Part shown: positions 36,290-44,811 of the stretch, piece by piece
Layout: each line of letters opens with the position of its first letter
Numbering within the stretch: position 1 is the first letter of the stretch
Source: JAOABC01 sp041287495
Lineage (GTDB): Bacteria; Aquificota; Aquificia; Aquificales; Hydrogenothermaceae
DNA: 64,000 nt
Assembly (NCBI GenBank): GCA_041287495.1
Contig: JBEULE010000034.1
Span: forward strand, 1-64,000
Reading direction: 5' to 3'
Made by a program: the position numbers and the translations under genes
The notes under the pieces: generated by a model
Database searches by the model: none
Seen by the model: the letters and a program-made list of their open reading frames with translations, nothing else
What the model was told of the DNA's origin: nothing

Positions 36290-37546
36290 TTGGATTATCA
36301 TGTAAAAGATTTATCACTTGCAGACAAAGGTCTTTTAAGAATTCAATGGGCTGAAAAAGATATGCCAGTTCTGAGGCAGATAAGGGAGAGATTTGAGAAG
36401 GAAAAACCACTAAAAGGTCTTACTATCGGAGCATGTCTTCATGTTACCACAGAAACTGCAAACCTTATGATAACATTAAAATCAGCTGGAGCAGATGTAT
36501 ATTTAACAGCATCTAACCCACTTTCTACACAGGATGATGTAGCAGCAGCTTTAGTAAAACATTTTGATATTCCAGTTTTTGCTATACATGGAGAAGACAG
36601 AGATACTTATTACAAACATCTAAATGCTGTTTTAGATAGAAAGCCAAATATAACTATGGATGATGGAGCAGATTTGATATCACTTTTACATATGGAAAGG
36701 CAGGATTTGATAGAGAATGTTTACGGAGGAACAGAGGAAACAACAACGGGAGTTATAAGACTGAAAGCTATGGCCAAAGAAGGAGTCCTAAGATTTCCTG
36801 TTATAGCTGTAAATGATGCATATACAAAACATCTGTTTGATAATAGATACGGAACCGGACAATCAACAATTGACGGAATATTAAGGGCAACAAATAGACT
36901 GCTTGCAGGTTCAAAGTTTGTTGTTGCAGGTTATGGCTGGTGTGGTAAGGGTGTTGCCATGAGAGCCAGAGGAATGGGGGCTGATGTAATTGTAACGGAA
37001 GTAGACCCTCTTAAAGCTCTCGAAGCTGTTATGGATGGATACAGAGTTATGCCTATGGAAGAAGCTGCAAAGATAGGAGATTTTTTTGTTACCGTAACCG
37101 GGAATATAAATGTTATTGATAAGCACCATATGGAAGTAATGAAAGATGGAGCTATAGTATCAAACTCTGGACATTTTGATGTTGAGATAAATTTAAAAGC
37201 CCTTGAAGAGATGGCTGTTTCTAAAAGACAGGTGAGAGATAACGTTATGGAGTATACGTTAAAGGATGGTAGAAATATATACATACTAGCAGAGGGAAGG
37301 TTGGTCAATTTAGCTGCAGCAGAGGGACACCCTGCACAGGTTATGGATATGTCTTTTGCAAATCAAGCATTATCTGCTGAGTTTGTATATAAAAATGCTG
37401 GAAAACTTCAAAATCAAGTCTATAAAGTTCCTGATGAGCTTGACTTTGAAGTGGCAAAACTGAAATTACAATCATTGGGAGTTAAGATTGACATACTTAC
37501 ACCAGAGCAGGTAAAATATCTGAGCAGCTGGGAGCACGGAACATAA
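36290..37546 (+). CDS. ahcY: adenosylhomocysteinase (AhcY)
   Basis: A 418-aa S-adenosylhomocysteine hydrolase. The start is TTG, with a perfect AGGAGGT (36276-36282) seven bases before it; no closer ATG exists. LHVTTETANL, GGTEETTTGV, VAGYGWCGKGVAMRARG (NAD binding) and HPAQVMDMSFANQ are diagnostic. It lacks the long insertion of some eukaryotic enzymes. It removes the inhibitor formed by SAM methylations and is followed by DUF465, ilvD and metK genes. Confidence 0.94.
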   Translation: MDYHVKDLSLADKGLLRIQWAEKDMPVLRQIRERFEKEKPLKGLTIGACLHVTTETANLMITLKSAGADVYLTASNPLSTQDDVAAALVKHFDIPVFAIHGEDRDTYYKHLNAVLDRKPNITMDDGADLISLLHMERQDLIENVYGGTEETTTGVIRLKAMAKEGVLRFPVIAVNDAYTKHLFDNRYGTGQSTIDGILRATNRLLAGSKFVVAGYGWCGKGVAMRARGMGADVIVTEVDPLKALEAVMDGYRVMPMEEAAKIGDFFVTVTGNINVIDKHHMEVMKDGAIVSNSGHFDVEINLKALEEMAVSKRQVRDNVMEYTLKDGRNIYILAEGRLVNLAAAEGHPAQVMDMSFANQALSAEFVYKNAGKLQNQVYKVPDELDFEVAKLKLQSLGVKIDILTPEQVKYLSSWEHGT

Positions 37547-37570
37547 AAAACTAAATAAAGGAGTAGTGCC

Positions 37571-37795
37571 ATGACAAGAGAAGAAGCTATCCAAAAACTA
37601 CTGGAAACAGATAATGAGTTTAAGCACATGTATGAGGAACACAAAGAACTTGAATGGAAAGTCTCAAAGATTGAAAAACATTTTCCGCCTGACCCGGAAC
37701 TTGAAGCAGAAGAAGAGAGATTAAAAAGAAGAAAACTCTATCTAAAAGATATGATGGAGCTAAAAATAAAAGAGTTTATGTCCAAAAATCAATAA
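37571..37795 (+). CDS. DUF465/YdcH-family small coiled protein
   Basis: A 74-aa charged, mostly helical protein. DNEFKHMYEEHKELEWKVSKI and the ERLKRRKLYLKDMMELKIKEF tail fit the DUF465 family, whose members form coiled-coil dimers. GGAG precedes the ATG. It lies 24 bases after ahcY and just before a terminator. The function of the family is not established. Confidence 0.75.
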   Translation: MTREEAIQKLLETDNEFKHMYEEHKELEWKVSKIEKHFPPDPELEAEEERLKRRKLYLKDMMELKIKEFMSKNQ

Positions 37796-37804
37796 AACCT
37801 TCCC

Positions 37805-37825
37805 AAGGGGGCCTTAGCCCTCCTT
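37805..37825 (+). terminator. terminator after DUF465 gene
   Basis: AAGGGGGC and GCCCTCCTT form an eight-pair stem with one bulged T and the tetraloop CTTA, followed by a weak T-tract (TTTATCTCT). It lies about 10 bases after the DUF465 stop and separates it from ilvD. Confidence 0.65.
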
Positions 37826-37921
37826 TATCTCTAAGTCTCTTTCAAACTGATAAAAATCTTTTCAAAATTTTAAATCTTGAGGTAATATATTTAAACGAAA
37901 GAAACATAAGGAGTAAAATAG

Positions 37922-39595
37922 ATGAGAAGTGATGAAATTAAAAAAGGTTTAGAAAGGGCCCCCCATAGAAGTCTTTTAAGAGCATGTGGTTTAACAGAGG
38001 AAGATTTTGGAAAGCCATTTATAGGGGTGGCAAACTCATATATAGATATAATACCTGGACATGTTCATCTAAGAGAGTTTGCTCAGTATGTTAAGGAAGC
38101 TATAAGAGAAGCTGGAGGAGTCCCTTTTGAGTTTAATGTTATAGGTGTAGATGATGGTATTGCAATGGGACATTCCGGAATGTTTTACTCTCTACCAAGT
38201 AGAGAGCTTATAGCAGATTCTGTTGAGACAGTTGTCCAAGCCCATAAACTTGACGGGTTAGTTCTTATACCAAACTGTGATAAGATTGTTCCAGGAATGA
38301 TAATGGCAGCTGCAAGGGTAAATATCCCTACTATACTTGTAAGTGGTGGTCCTATGGCAGCAGGACATACTTCTACCGGAAAATCAATAGATTTAGCAAC
38401 AGTTTTTGAAGCTGTTGGCTCTATAAAGAAAGGTTTGATATCCCAGGAAGAACTTAAAGATATAGAAACTCATGCCTGTCCTACTTGTGGTTCCTGTTCT
38501 GGAATGTTTACGGCAAACTCTATGAACTGTTTGGCTGAAGTTCTTGGTATAGCACTTCCAGGAAACGGCTCTATACTTGCAGTAGATCCAAGAAGAAAAG
38601 AGCTTGCAAGACAAGCAGGAAGACAGATAGTTGAGCTTGTAAAAGCAGGTTTAAAATTCAGAGATATAGTAAATTTTGAAACAATAGAGAATGCTTTTAC
38701 ACTTGATATAGCTATGGGAGGGTCTTCAAATACAGTCCTTCATTTACTTGCAATAGCCCACGAAGCTGGAATAGAGTTTCCTATCGAGAAAATAGATGAG
38801 ATATCAGATAGAACACCAACATTATGTAAGTTAGCTCCAGCATCCTCATACCATATGGAGGATTTAGATAGAGCTGGAGGTGTTTATGCTATTCTCAAAG
38901 AACTTTCTAAGAAAAATCTCCTTCACTTAGACAGACCAACAGTTTTGATGAAAACACTGGGAGAAGCTATAAAAGATGCGGAAGTAAAAGATTATAACGT
39001 TATAAGACCTATAGATAATCCCTATAGTGATAAAGGTGGACTTGCTGTTCTTTTTGGAAATCTTGCTCCTTACGGAGGAGTAGTAAAAGCTGCAGCTGTT
39101 GATCCTAAGATTATGGTTCACAGAGGAAAAGCAGTTGTATTTGACAGTGAAGAGGAAGCTATAGAAGGTATAACAAACGGCAAAGTTAAAGAAGGTGATG
39201 TTGTAGTTATCAGGTATGAAGGTCCAAAAGGTGGTCCCGGAATGAGGGAGATGTTAGCTCCTACATCAACTCTTATGGGAATGGGCTTAGGTGATAAAGT
39301 TTCACTTATAACGGATGGAAGATTTTCTGGAGCAACGAGAGGAGCCTGTGTTGGACATATATCTCCGGAAGCAGCAGCCGGAGGTCCAATAGGTATTGTT
39401 CAGGATGGTGATGAGATCCTTATAGATATACCTAATAGAAAGATAGAGCTTCTTATACCACAAGAAGAGTTTGAAAGGAGGATGAAAGAGTTTAAACCAA
39501 AGAAAAAAGATATTTCAAGTCCATGGTTAAGAAGATACTCAAATTTTGTCACATCAGCAAATAAAGGAGCAGTTTTATCAGATGAATGTTTATAA
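37922..39595 (+). CDS. ilvD: dihydroxy-acid dehydratase (IlvD)
   Basis: A 557-aa iron-sulfur dehydratase for valine, leucine, isoleucine and pantothenate precursors. NCDKIVPGMIMA and CPTCGSCSGMFTANSMN contain the cluster cysteines; GRFSGATRGACVGHISPEA is the active-site region. AGGAG precedes the ATG. It lies 9 bases before metK, so the two are probably co-transcribed. The ketoisovalerate it yields is also the substrate of panB elsewhere in the window. Confidence 0.95.
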   Translation: MRSDEIKKGLERAPHRSLLRACGLTEEDFGKPFIGVANSYIDIIPGHVHLREFAQYVKEAIREAGGVPFEFNVIGVDDGIAMGHSGMFYSLPSRELIADSVETVVQAHKLDGLVLIPNCDKIVPGMIMAAARVNIPTILVSGGPMAAGHTSTGKSIDLATVFEAVGSIKKGLISQEELKDIETHACPTCGSCSGMFTANSMNCLAEVLGIALPGNGSILAVDPRRKELARQAGRQIVELVKAGLKFRDIVNFETIENAFTLDIAMGGSSNTVLHLLAIAHEAGIEFPIEKIDEISDRTPTLCKLAPASSYHMEDLDRAGGVYAILKELSKKNLLHLDRPTVLMKTLGEAIKDAEVKDYNVIRPIDNPYSDKGGLAVLFGNLAPYGGVVKAAAVDPKIMVHRGKAVVFDSEEEAIEGITNGKVKEGDVVVIRYEGPKGGPGMREMLAPTSTLMGMGLGDKVSLITDGRFSGATRGACVGHISPEAAAGGPIGIVQDGDEILIDIPNRKIELLIPQEEFERRMKEFKPKKKDISSPWLRRYSNFVTSANKGAVLSDECL

Positions 39596-39604
39596 GGAGA
39601 AGAT

Positions 39605-40693
39605 ATGAGGTATATTCAATCAGCAGAAAGTGTGTGTTTAGGACATCCGGATAAGATAGCCGATATAGTAGCAGATGCCATTTTAGATGATCTTATTAAA
39701 AAAGATCCATATACACGGGCATCTATAGAGGTTCTTATAACTATGGGTCTTATACATGTTGCCGGGGAGATATCTACAGATGCCTATGCTGATATTCCTA
39801 CTATAGCAAGAAATGCGCTTATAGAGATAGGTTATACAAAACCGGAATATGGATTTGATGGTTACACAGCCGGAGTTATAACAACCATAAACGACCAAAG
39901 TCCAGAACTTACCCTTGGTATACCATCTAACGGAGCTGGAGACAGTTGTATAGTTGTAGGTTATGCTACAGATGAGACAGATAATTATATGCCACTTGCA
40001 TCAAATATTGCAAATGAGATAACAAAGAAACTTGACAACCTAAGAAAAGACGGAACATTAGATTTTCTACGTCCAGATGGAAAAGCCATAGTGGTTGTTG
40101 AGTATAAAGATGATAAACCGGTTAGAATTCAAAGTATAGCTGTTATGATCCAGCATGAACCTTATATAACGGAAAAATCACTAAGAGAAGCTATATATGA
40201 AGAAGTTATAAAAAAATTAAAATACAGACAGTATATAGATGAGAAAACAAACATAATAATAAATCCCCTTGGTAGGTTTGTTATAGGTGGACCTATGGCT
40301 GATACAGGATTGACCGGCAGAAAAATAGTTGCAGATACATACGGAACAGCGGTAGCAAGCGGTGGTAGTGCATTCTCCGGAAAAGACCCAACAAAGATTG
40401 ATAGGTCTGCTTCATACTTTGCAAGGTATGTTGCTAAAAATATAGTTGCAAAAAAACTTGCATCTAAATGTAAAGTTGAGATGGTGTACGTTATAGGTCT
40501 TGAAAAGCCTGTAGCGATAAATATTTCCTTGGAAGATGAAAAAATCGTAAAAAGACTTTACAATTTTACTGTAAATGATATAATAGAAATGTTTAATTTG
40601 AGGAAGCCTATATATAAGAAGACAGCAGTTTTGGGACATTTTGGAGTTAATGAGGAAGAGTTTTTATGGGAAAATTTAGATTTTGATTTCTAA
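39605..40693 (+). CDS. metK: S-adenosylmethionine synthetase (MetK)
   Basis: A 362-aa SAM synthetase. SAESVCLGHPDKIADIVADAI is the metal-binding N terminus; ATDETDNYMPL, GRFVIGGPMADTGLTGRKI and GGSAFSGKDPTKIDRSASY are the core motifs. It is shorter than the usual 380-400 aa and lacks the GAGDQG sequence in its strictest form (NGAGDSCIVVGYATDE), so it is a somewhat divergent bacterial type. SAM feeds SpeD and the many methyltransferases; AhcY in the same neighbourhood removes the SAH product. Confidence 0.93.
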   Translation: MRYIQSAESVCLGHPDKIADIVADAILDDLIKKDPYTRASIEVLITMGLIHVAGEISTDAYADIPTIARNALIEIGYTKPEYGFDGYTAGVITTINDQSPELTLGIPSNGAGDSCIVVGYATDETDNYMPLASNIANEITKKLDNLRKDGTLDFLRPDGKAIVVVEYKDDKPVRIQSIAVMIQHEPYITEKSLREAIYEEVIKKLKYRQYIDEKTNIIINPLGRFVIGGPMADTGLTGRKIVADTYGTAVASGGSAFSGKDPTKIDRSASYFARYVAKNIVAKKLASKCKVEMVYVIGLEKPVAINISLEDEKIVKRLYNFTVNDIIEMFNLRKPIYKKTAVLGHFGVNEEEFLWENLDFDF

Positions 40694-40705
40694 AGGAGAA
40701 TAAAG

Positions 40706-41140
40706 ATGATGGAAATGGAAAATCTTAAAGTTTATGATTTTGAAGTTTTTAAAGCTCTTGTTGAGATTGAGGTTAAAAGGATAGAGAGATATAAAAAGTC
40801 GGAAAAGTTCTCTATAGCTTTCATGTACTTTCCATCTATTACGAACATATTAGTTAAAAATAAACCAAAAGATTTTATAGGTCCTGTTTTCAAATTGAGA
40901 GAAAGTATAAGATCTGTTGATGTTATATCACCTGTAGATGAGGATTTTGTATTTTTATTCTTTCCGGAAACGGGAAAAAAAGAAACAGAAAAGATTATAA
41001 ACAGGATAAGAGATTTAGTAAAATTAAATATAATAGAAGGAATAGCTTCCTATCCTGAAGATGGTAAAAGTAGTAGGGAGCTGTTTGATAAACTTGTTAA
41101 GGATATGAACGATAAACTACTGCCTGTTATTAATATATAA
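40706..41140 (+). CDS. degenerate GGDEF-like domain protein
   Basis: A 144-aa cytoplasmic protein. EIEVKRIERYKKSEKFSIAF and GIASYPEDGKSSRELFDKL match the beginning and end of a GGDEF fold, but the signature loop is PVDEDFVFLF, with no GG and no intact active site. It should not make c-di-GMP, and it may be a binding or pseudo-enzyme. The ATG at 40706 has a ribosome site (GGAG). It follows metK by 12 bases. Confidence 0.6.
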   Translation: MMEMENLKVYDFEVFKALVEIEVKRIERYKKSEKFSIAFMYFPSITNILVKNKPKDFIGPVFKLRESIRSVDVISPVDEDFVFLFFPETGKKETEKIINRIRDLVKLNIIEGIASYPEDGKSSRELFDKLVKDMNDKLLPVINI

Positions 41141-41141
41141 C

Positions 41142-41167
41142 TTATCCACTTTTCACAAAGTGGATAA
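41142..41167. repeat. perfect 11-bp inverted repeat after degenerate GGDEF gene
   Basis: TTATCCACTTT and AAAGTGGATAA are separated by four bases (TCAC). Both arms differ by one base from a DnaA box (TTATCCACA). There is no T-tract, so it does not look like a standard terminator. It may be a protein-binding site, a hairpin or a mRNA end. Confidence 0.7.
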
Positions 41168-41304
41168 CACGTGGTATGTCTCCCCCTTTAGTAGAAATTT
41201 ATCACTCCTTATCTTTATAAATATAAATATGTTTTATCTCATAGAAAGTTTATCTATTAAATGTGATAGAATTAGATACCAGTTGTTTAATAGAGAGGTT
41301 GAAT

Positions 41305-41595
41305 ATGGGTAAGCTAAAAGTTGTTGTAGATAGGACTTTATGTGAAGGTATAGGAGTTTGTGTTCCGGAAGCTCCAAAGTATATAGTTTTAGATAAAAAA
41401 CATAAGGCTGTAATACTAAAACCTGGTAAAGATAAAGAGGAGATATTTAATGAAGTTTCAGAGAAAAGGAGACAGGAAGAGATTCTTGATTTAACTGTAG
41501 ATGAGGAAGAAGATATTTTCAGGGCTGCTGAAGCTTGTCCTGTTAAAGCAATATTTATATACGATCCTGAAACCGGAGAACAACTTTATCCATAA
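41305..41595 (+). CDS. small ferredoxin, three-cysteine (3Fe-4S type)
   Basis: A 96-aa ferredoxin. Cluster cysteines are in LCEGIGVCVPEAPKY and AEACPVKAIF; the position between the first two, where a fourth cysteine would sit, is non-cysteine, so I expect 3Fe-4S rather than 4Fe-4S. A charged insert of about 40 residues separates the two halves. I chose ATG 41305 with AGAGG upstream; the longer frame begins in the intergenic region. A 36-aa membrane protein follows by 10 bases. Confidence 0.75.
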   Translation: MGKLKVVVDRTLCEGIGVCVPEAPKYIVLDKKHKAVILKPGKDKEEIFNEVSEKRRQEEILDLTVDEEEDIFRAAEACPVKAIFIYDPETGEQLYP

Positions 41596-41605
41596 GGAGC
41601 TCAAT

Positions 41606-41716
41606 ATGTTAGATAAGATATTTTCTATATATGAGAGAAACATAAAATATATACTAATTGTGATACCGGCTATGCTTTTTATGGTTATGGCATATCTGTA
41701 CATAAAATCTTCATAG
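41606..41716 (+). CDS. 36-aa single-helix membrane protein
   Basis: MLDKIFSIYERN, then a hydrophobic helix of about 20 residues, then a short tail ending YIKSS. A good AAGGAG ribosome site precedes the ATG by 7 bases, and the gene lies 10 bases after the ferredoxin. I do not recognise the family. It could anchor the ferredoxin or a partner at the membrane, but that is a guess. Confidence 0.55.
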   Translation: MLDKIFSIYERNIKYILIVIPAMLFMVMAYLYIKSS

Positions 41717-41717
41717 C

Positions 41718-42572
41718 TTACTCTATGTTCTGAACCTGTTGTCGGATTTTTTCTACCTGTGTTTTTAGTTCAACAGTTAGCTTACTAAAATCTGGCATCT
41801 TATTTCCAAGTGTGTTTATCTCTCTATGCATCTCCTGACAGAGAAAGTCCATCTTTCTTCCAACAGGTTCATCTAAATTTAGTATTTCAAAAAATCTGTT
41901 TATATGATTTTTCATTCTGACTATCTCTTCAGTTATATCTATCTTCTGGGCTATTAATGATGCTTCTATAAAGGCTCTCTCTGAGAATTCTTCTCCCAGT
42001 AATTGTTTTACTTTTTGTGTCATTTTATCTTGGACTATCCTTATATATTCATCTTTTTTTGTATCTATCTCGTTGATATATTTTTCTATAACCTTTAGTC
42101 TATCTGCTATATCTTTTATTAGATTATCTCCTTCTCTTTTTCTCTCAAGCTTTAAAATCTCAAAGGCTTTTGTTAGAGAGTTTATTATATCTTCTTTTAA
42201 CTGAGGATTTAGGTCTTCACTGTTGTTGGAAGAATAATTTATTGAGTAATCAAGAAGTTTATCATCAGATGGATTAAGTCCTGATTGTTTAAAGATATCT
42301 TTAAATAGGTCCACTGCTTCCCTTAACTTTTGAGGATCTATATTTACTATAGGTTTTTTATAAATAATATTTATAAATATCGAAAAAGTTCCCCTTTCAA
42401 AAAACTGCTGGGCTAACTTTTTTATATCTATCTCTAAAAAATTTTGAACTGTTTTATCCCCCTTTAAAGACAGCTCTAAGGATTTTCCGTTTAAAGATTT
42501 TACCTTTATATCTATATCATACTCTTCAAAACTTTCTTTTAAACTTACAAATCCGGTCATACTGTAAGGCAT
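41718..42572 (-). CDS. yicC: YicC-family endoribonuclease
   Basis: A 284-aa protein with SMTGFVSLKESF at the N terminus, RREGDNLIKDI in the middle and DFLCQEMHREINTLGNK near the C terminus, which is the YicC signature. YicC proteins process or degrade RNA in Escherichia coli. It ends a minus-strand run (hemN, fetB-like, waaA, VIT fusion), 11 bases after the last. Overlap with the small membrane protein gene is absent, with one base between the stops. Confidence 0.9.
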   Translation of the reverse strand: MPYSMTGFVSLKESFEEYDIDIKVKSLNGKSLELSLKGDKTVQNFLEIDIKKLAQQFFERGTFSIFINIIYKKPIVNIDPQKLREAVDLFKDIFKQSGLNPSDDKLLDYSINYSSNNSEDLNPQLKEDIINSLTKAFEILKLERKREGDNLIKDIADRLKVIEKYINEIDTKKDEYIRIVQDKMTQKVKQLLGEEFSERAFIEASLIAQKIDITEEIVRMKNHINRFFEILNLDEPVGRKMDFLCQEMHREINTLGNKMPDFSKLTVELKTQVEKIRQQVQNIE

Positions 42573-42583
42573 TATTTTCTCCT

Positions 42584-43660
42584 TTAGATCTCTATATTAA
42601 ATAAAGTCTGAACTATTTTACCAAAGCTGAAAGATAAAAATGCAGCTATGGAAGATGCTGTAATCATCTCAAAAATTTTCTTCTTCATAGAAATTCCAGA
42701 GAAAAGAGAAATAAATCCAGAAACGATAGATATAACAAAAAGTGAAAACACTATGGAAAATGGTAAAGCTATATAAGAATTTGAAGCAAAGAAGAATGGA
42801 ATAACTGGAAAGAAAACACCAAGTAAATAGGACAATCCTGTTAAGAATCCAGATTTATACTCATTTTCTTTACTACTCTTAACAAGTAAAGAGCCTATAT
42901 CTATACTATACTTCTTTACAGTTTCTATAAACTTCTCTTTAACATCCTGTGGTAAATCCGGAATTATATCATCAATCAGATCATAACTCTTTTGAGGGTC
43001 TACTTTAAGTAAAACTTTCTGTTTAAAATCTAAAGCCTCATTTACCTGCTTTTGAGACCTTACAGATACAAAAGCTCCTATTCCCATAGATAGAGCCCCA
43101 GCTATTCCTACAACAAGACCACTAACTCCAATAATCTGTGGATTATTTTCATAAACTGCGGTAAATCCGGCAACAGTTCCCATTATCTCAACAAGTCCAT
43201 CATTCATTCCAAGGATAATATCCCTTACATTGTTAAGTCCAAGTTTCTCCGCCACTTTTTCAAAGTATGTCTCGTGTTCAAGCTCATCTAAGATTATCAT
43301 TTTTAGAGATTTAGATTCATACTCATCTAATTCAGTGCTACTTAAAAATTCATAGTAAGCTTTTAAAGCTGAACTTTCTCCGGATTCCAGTATTGATATT
43401 AGATACAGAGGATTTATAAATCTGGCTAAAAATTTTATAAACTTTAACTTTATAGGCTCTTTTAAATTTTCCTCTACCTTAACTCCCCTTTTTTCTAGAA
43501 AATTTTTCCAAAAGTTAGAATGTTTTTCTTCTGCTTTTGCTATTCTAAGTAGGTTTTCCTTTAAATCTTTATCCTTAACTGAAGAAGCCAGTTCTCTGTA
43601 TAGATTCCTATCAAGAAGTTCTCCTATGTAAAACTCTTTTGCTTTTTGTATTATATCCAT
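42584..43660 (-). CDS. mbfA: ferritin-like/VIT fusion (MbfA-type iron exporter)
   Basis: A 358-aa fusion. The N-terminal four-helix domain has RIAKAEEKHSNFW and LDELEHETYF, which are iron-binding glutamate and histidine motifs of erythrin/rubrerythrin-like proteins. The C-terminal domain has VIT1/CCC1 motifs: RDIILGMNDGLVEIMGTVAGF, GIAGALSMGIGAFVSVRSQ and several membrane helices. MbfA proteins export iron and protect against peroxide. It overlaps waaA by 10 bases and lies near a FetB-type permease gene. Confidence 0.85.
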   Translation of the reverse strand: MDIIQKAKEFYIGELLDRNLYRELASSVKDKDLKENLLRIAKAEEKHSNFWKNFLEKRGVKVEENLKEPIKLKFIKFLARFINPLYLISILESGESSALKAYYEFLSSTELDEYESKSLKMIILDELEHETYFEKVAEKLGLNNVRDIILGMNDGLVEIMGTVAGFTAVYENNPQIIGVSGLVVGIAGALSMGIGAFVSVRSQKQVNEALDFKQKVLLKVDPQKSYDLIDDIIPDLPQDVKEKFIETVKKYSIDIGSLLVKSSKENEYKSGFLTGLSYLLGVFFPVIPFFFASNSYIALPFSIVFSLFVISIVSGFISLFSGISMKKKIFEMITASSIAAFLSFSFGKIVQTLFNIEI

Positions 43661-44811
43661 CTTTCTATTTCCTTAATATAACAGTTAAAAATTTTCTGTT
43701 GAATATTTTTAATATCTACATTAAGTTTACCATCTTCTAAAAGTTTTTCAATAGTCTCTTTTAGCTCTTCCTTACTTTTTACTATCTTAACTGCTCCTAA
43801 CTTCTCTGCTTCTTCTACAAGATCTTTTATCTTATGATAGTTATACCCTATTATAACTTTTTTTCCGGAAAGTATAGGTTCAAATATGTTATGACCTCCT
43901 ACTTCTGATATGGTTCCACCTACAAAAACCACATCTGCATACTTATACAGAAATGCAAGTTCTCCAATAGTGTCTATTATATAGATATCTGTTTTTGGAT
44001 CTTTTGTTTGAGATCTGAGGGAGTAAGACAACCCTATCTTTTCTGCCAAAATTTCTATCTTTCTTACTCTCTCTGTATGTCTTGGTGCTACTACTAAAAT
44101 AGTGTCTCTATCTTTTAAATCTCTATAGATTTCAAAAATAATTTCTTCTTCTGGATTATGGGTGCTTCCTGCAACTATAACCTTTCTTCCTCCAAAGTTT
44201 ATATCTAACTTTTTTTCCTCTACTTTTGATAAAAGTTTTAAATTACCGCAAACCTTAATTTTTGCTTCCTCTACAGAAGATTTTAAAATTTCCTTATCTG
44301 TTTCATTTTTTACTATGAAAGTGGATATACTACCTAACAAAGGTTTTACAAAAATAGTTTTTGGAATATTTGTGTTCATTGATAACACTGGTATATAATT
44401 ACTACTTACTGTTATAAGGTTAAACCAAAACTCTGCTTCTTCTATAATTAAAACCTTTGGTTTGTATGTTTTGATAAATTTCTTTATCAGAAAGGAAAAA
44501 TCAAAAGGTAGAAAAGTTGTTGGTATATTTAGACTTTTTCCAAATTTGTAAGCCCTTGGTGAGAACACTGTTAGTATAACTGGTTTTTTTGAGGATACAT
44601 ATTCTATTATAGGCATTGCAGTTTTAATCTCACCTACGCTGGCACAGTGTATCCATACTGCCCCTTCCGGTAGATTCTCCTTTTTTATTAGTAATCTCTC
44701 TTTTAAACCTATGTAATATCCTCTTTTTTTATTTAAGATAAACCATATAGGTATAGCTAAAACTAAAACAAAAGCTAACAGAATATCATATATTAATCTT
44801 GTAAATCCCAT
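43651..44811 (-). CDS. waaA: Kdo transferase (WaaA/KdtA)
   Basis: A 386-aa GT30 glycosyltransferase that adds Kdo to lipid A precursors. An N-terminal membrane segment precedes RLLIKKENLPEGAVWIHCA and ASVGEIKTAMP; VAGSTHNPEE, VVAPRHTERV and VFVGGTISEVGGHNIFEP are the later motifs. It indicates lipopolysaccharide synthesis. It overlaps the FetB-type gene by 19 bases and the VIT fusion by 10, so translation appears coupled across unrelated functions. Confidence 0.92.
   Translation of the reverse strand: MGFTRLIYDILLAFVLVLAIPIWFILNKKRGYYIGLKERLLIKKENLPEGAVWIHCASVGEIKTAMPIIEYVSSKKPVILTVFSPRAYKFGKSLNIPTTFLPFDFSFLIKKFIKTYKPKVLIIEEAEFWFNLITVSSNYIPVLSMNTNIPKTIFVKPLLGSISTFIVKNETDKEILKSSVEEAKIKVCGNLKLLSKVEEKKLDINFGGRKVIVAGSTHNPEEEIIFEIYRDLKDRDTILVVAPRHTERVRKIEILAEKIGLSYSLRSQTKDPKTDIYIIDTIGELAFLYKYADVVFVGGTISEVGGHNIFEPILSGKKVIIGYNYHKIKDLVEEAEKLGAVKIVKSKEELKETIEKLLEDGKLNVDIKNIQQKIFNCYIKEIERWI

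Noticed and set aside
41142..41167. Replication origin with DnaA boxes
   Set aside because: Only two near-matches, as arms of one hairpin, and no AT-rich unwinding region, dnaA or dnaN nearby.
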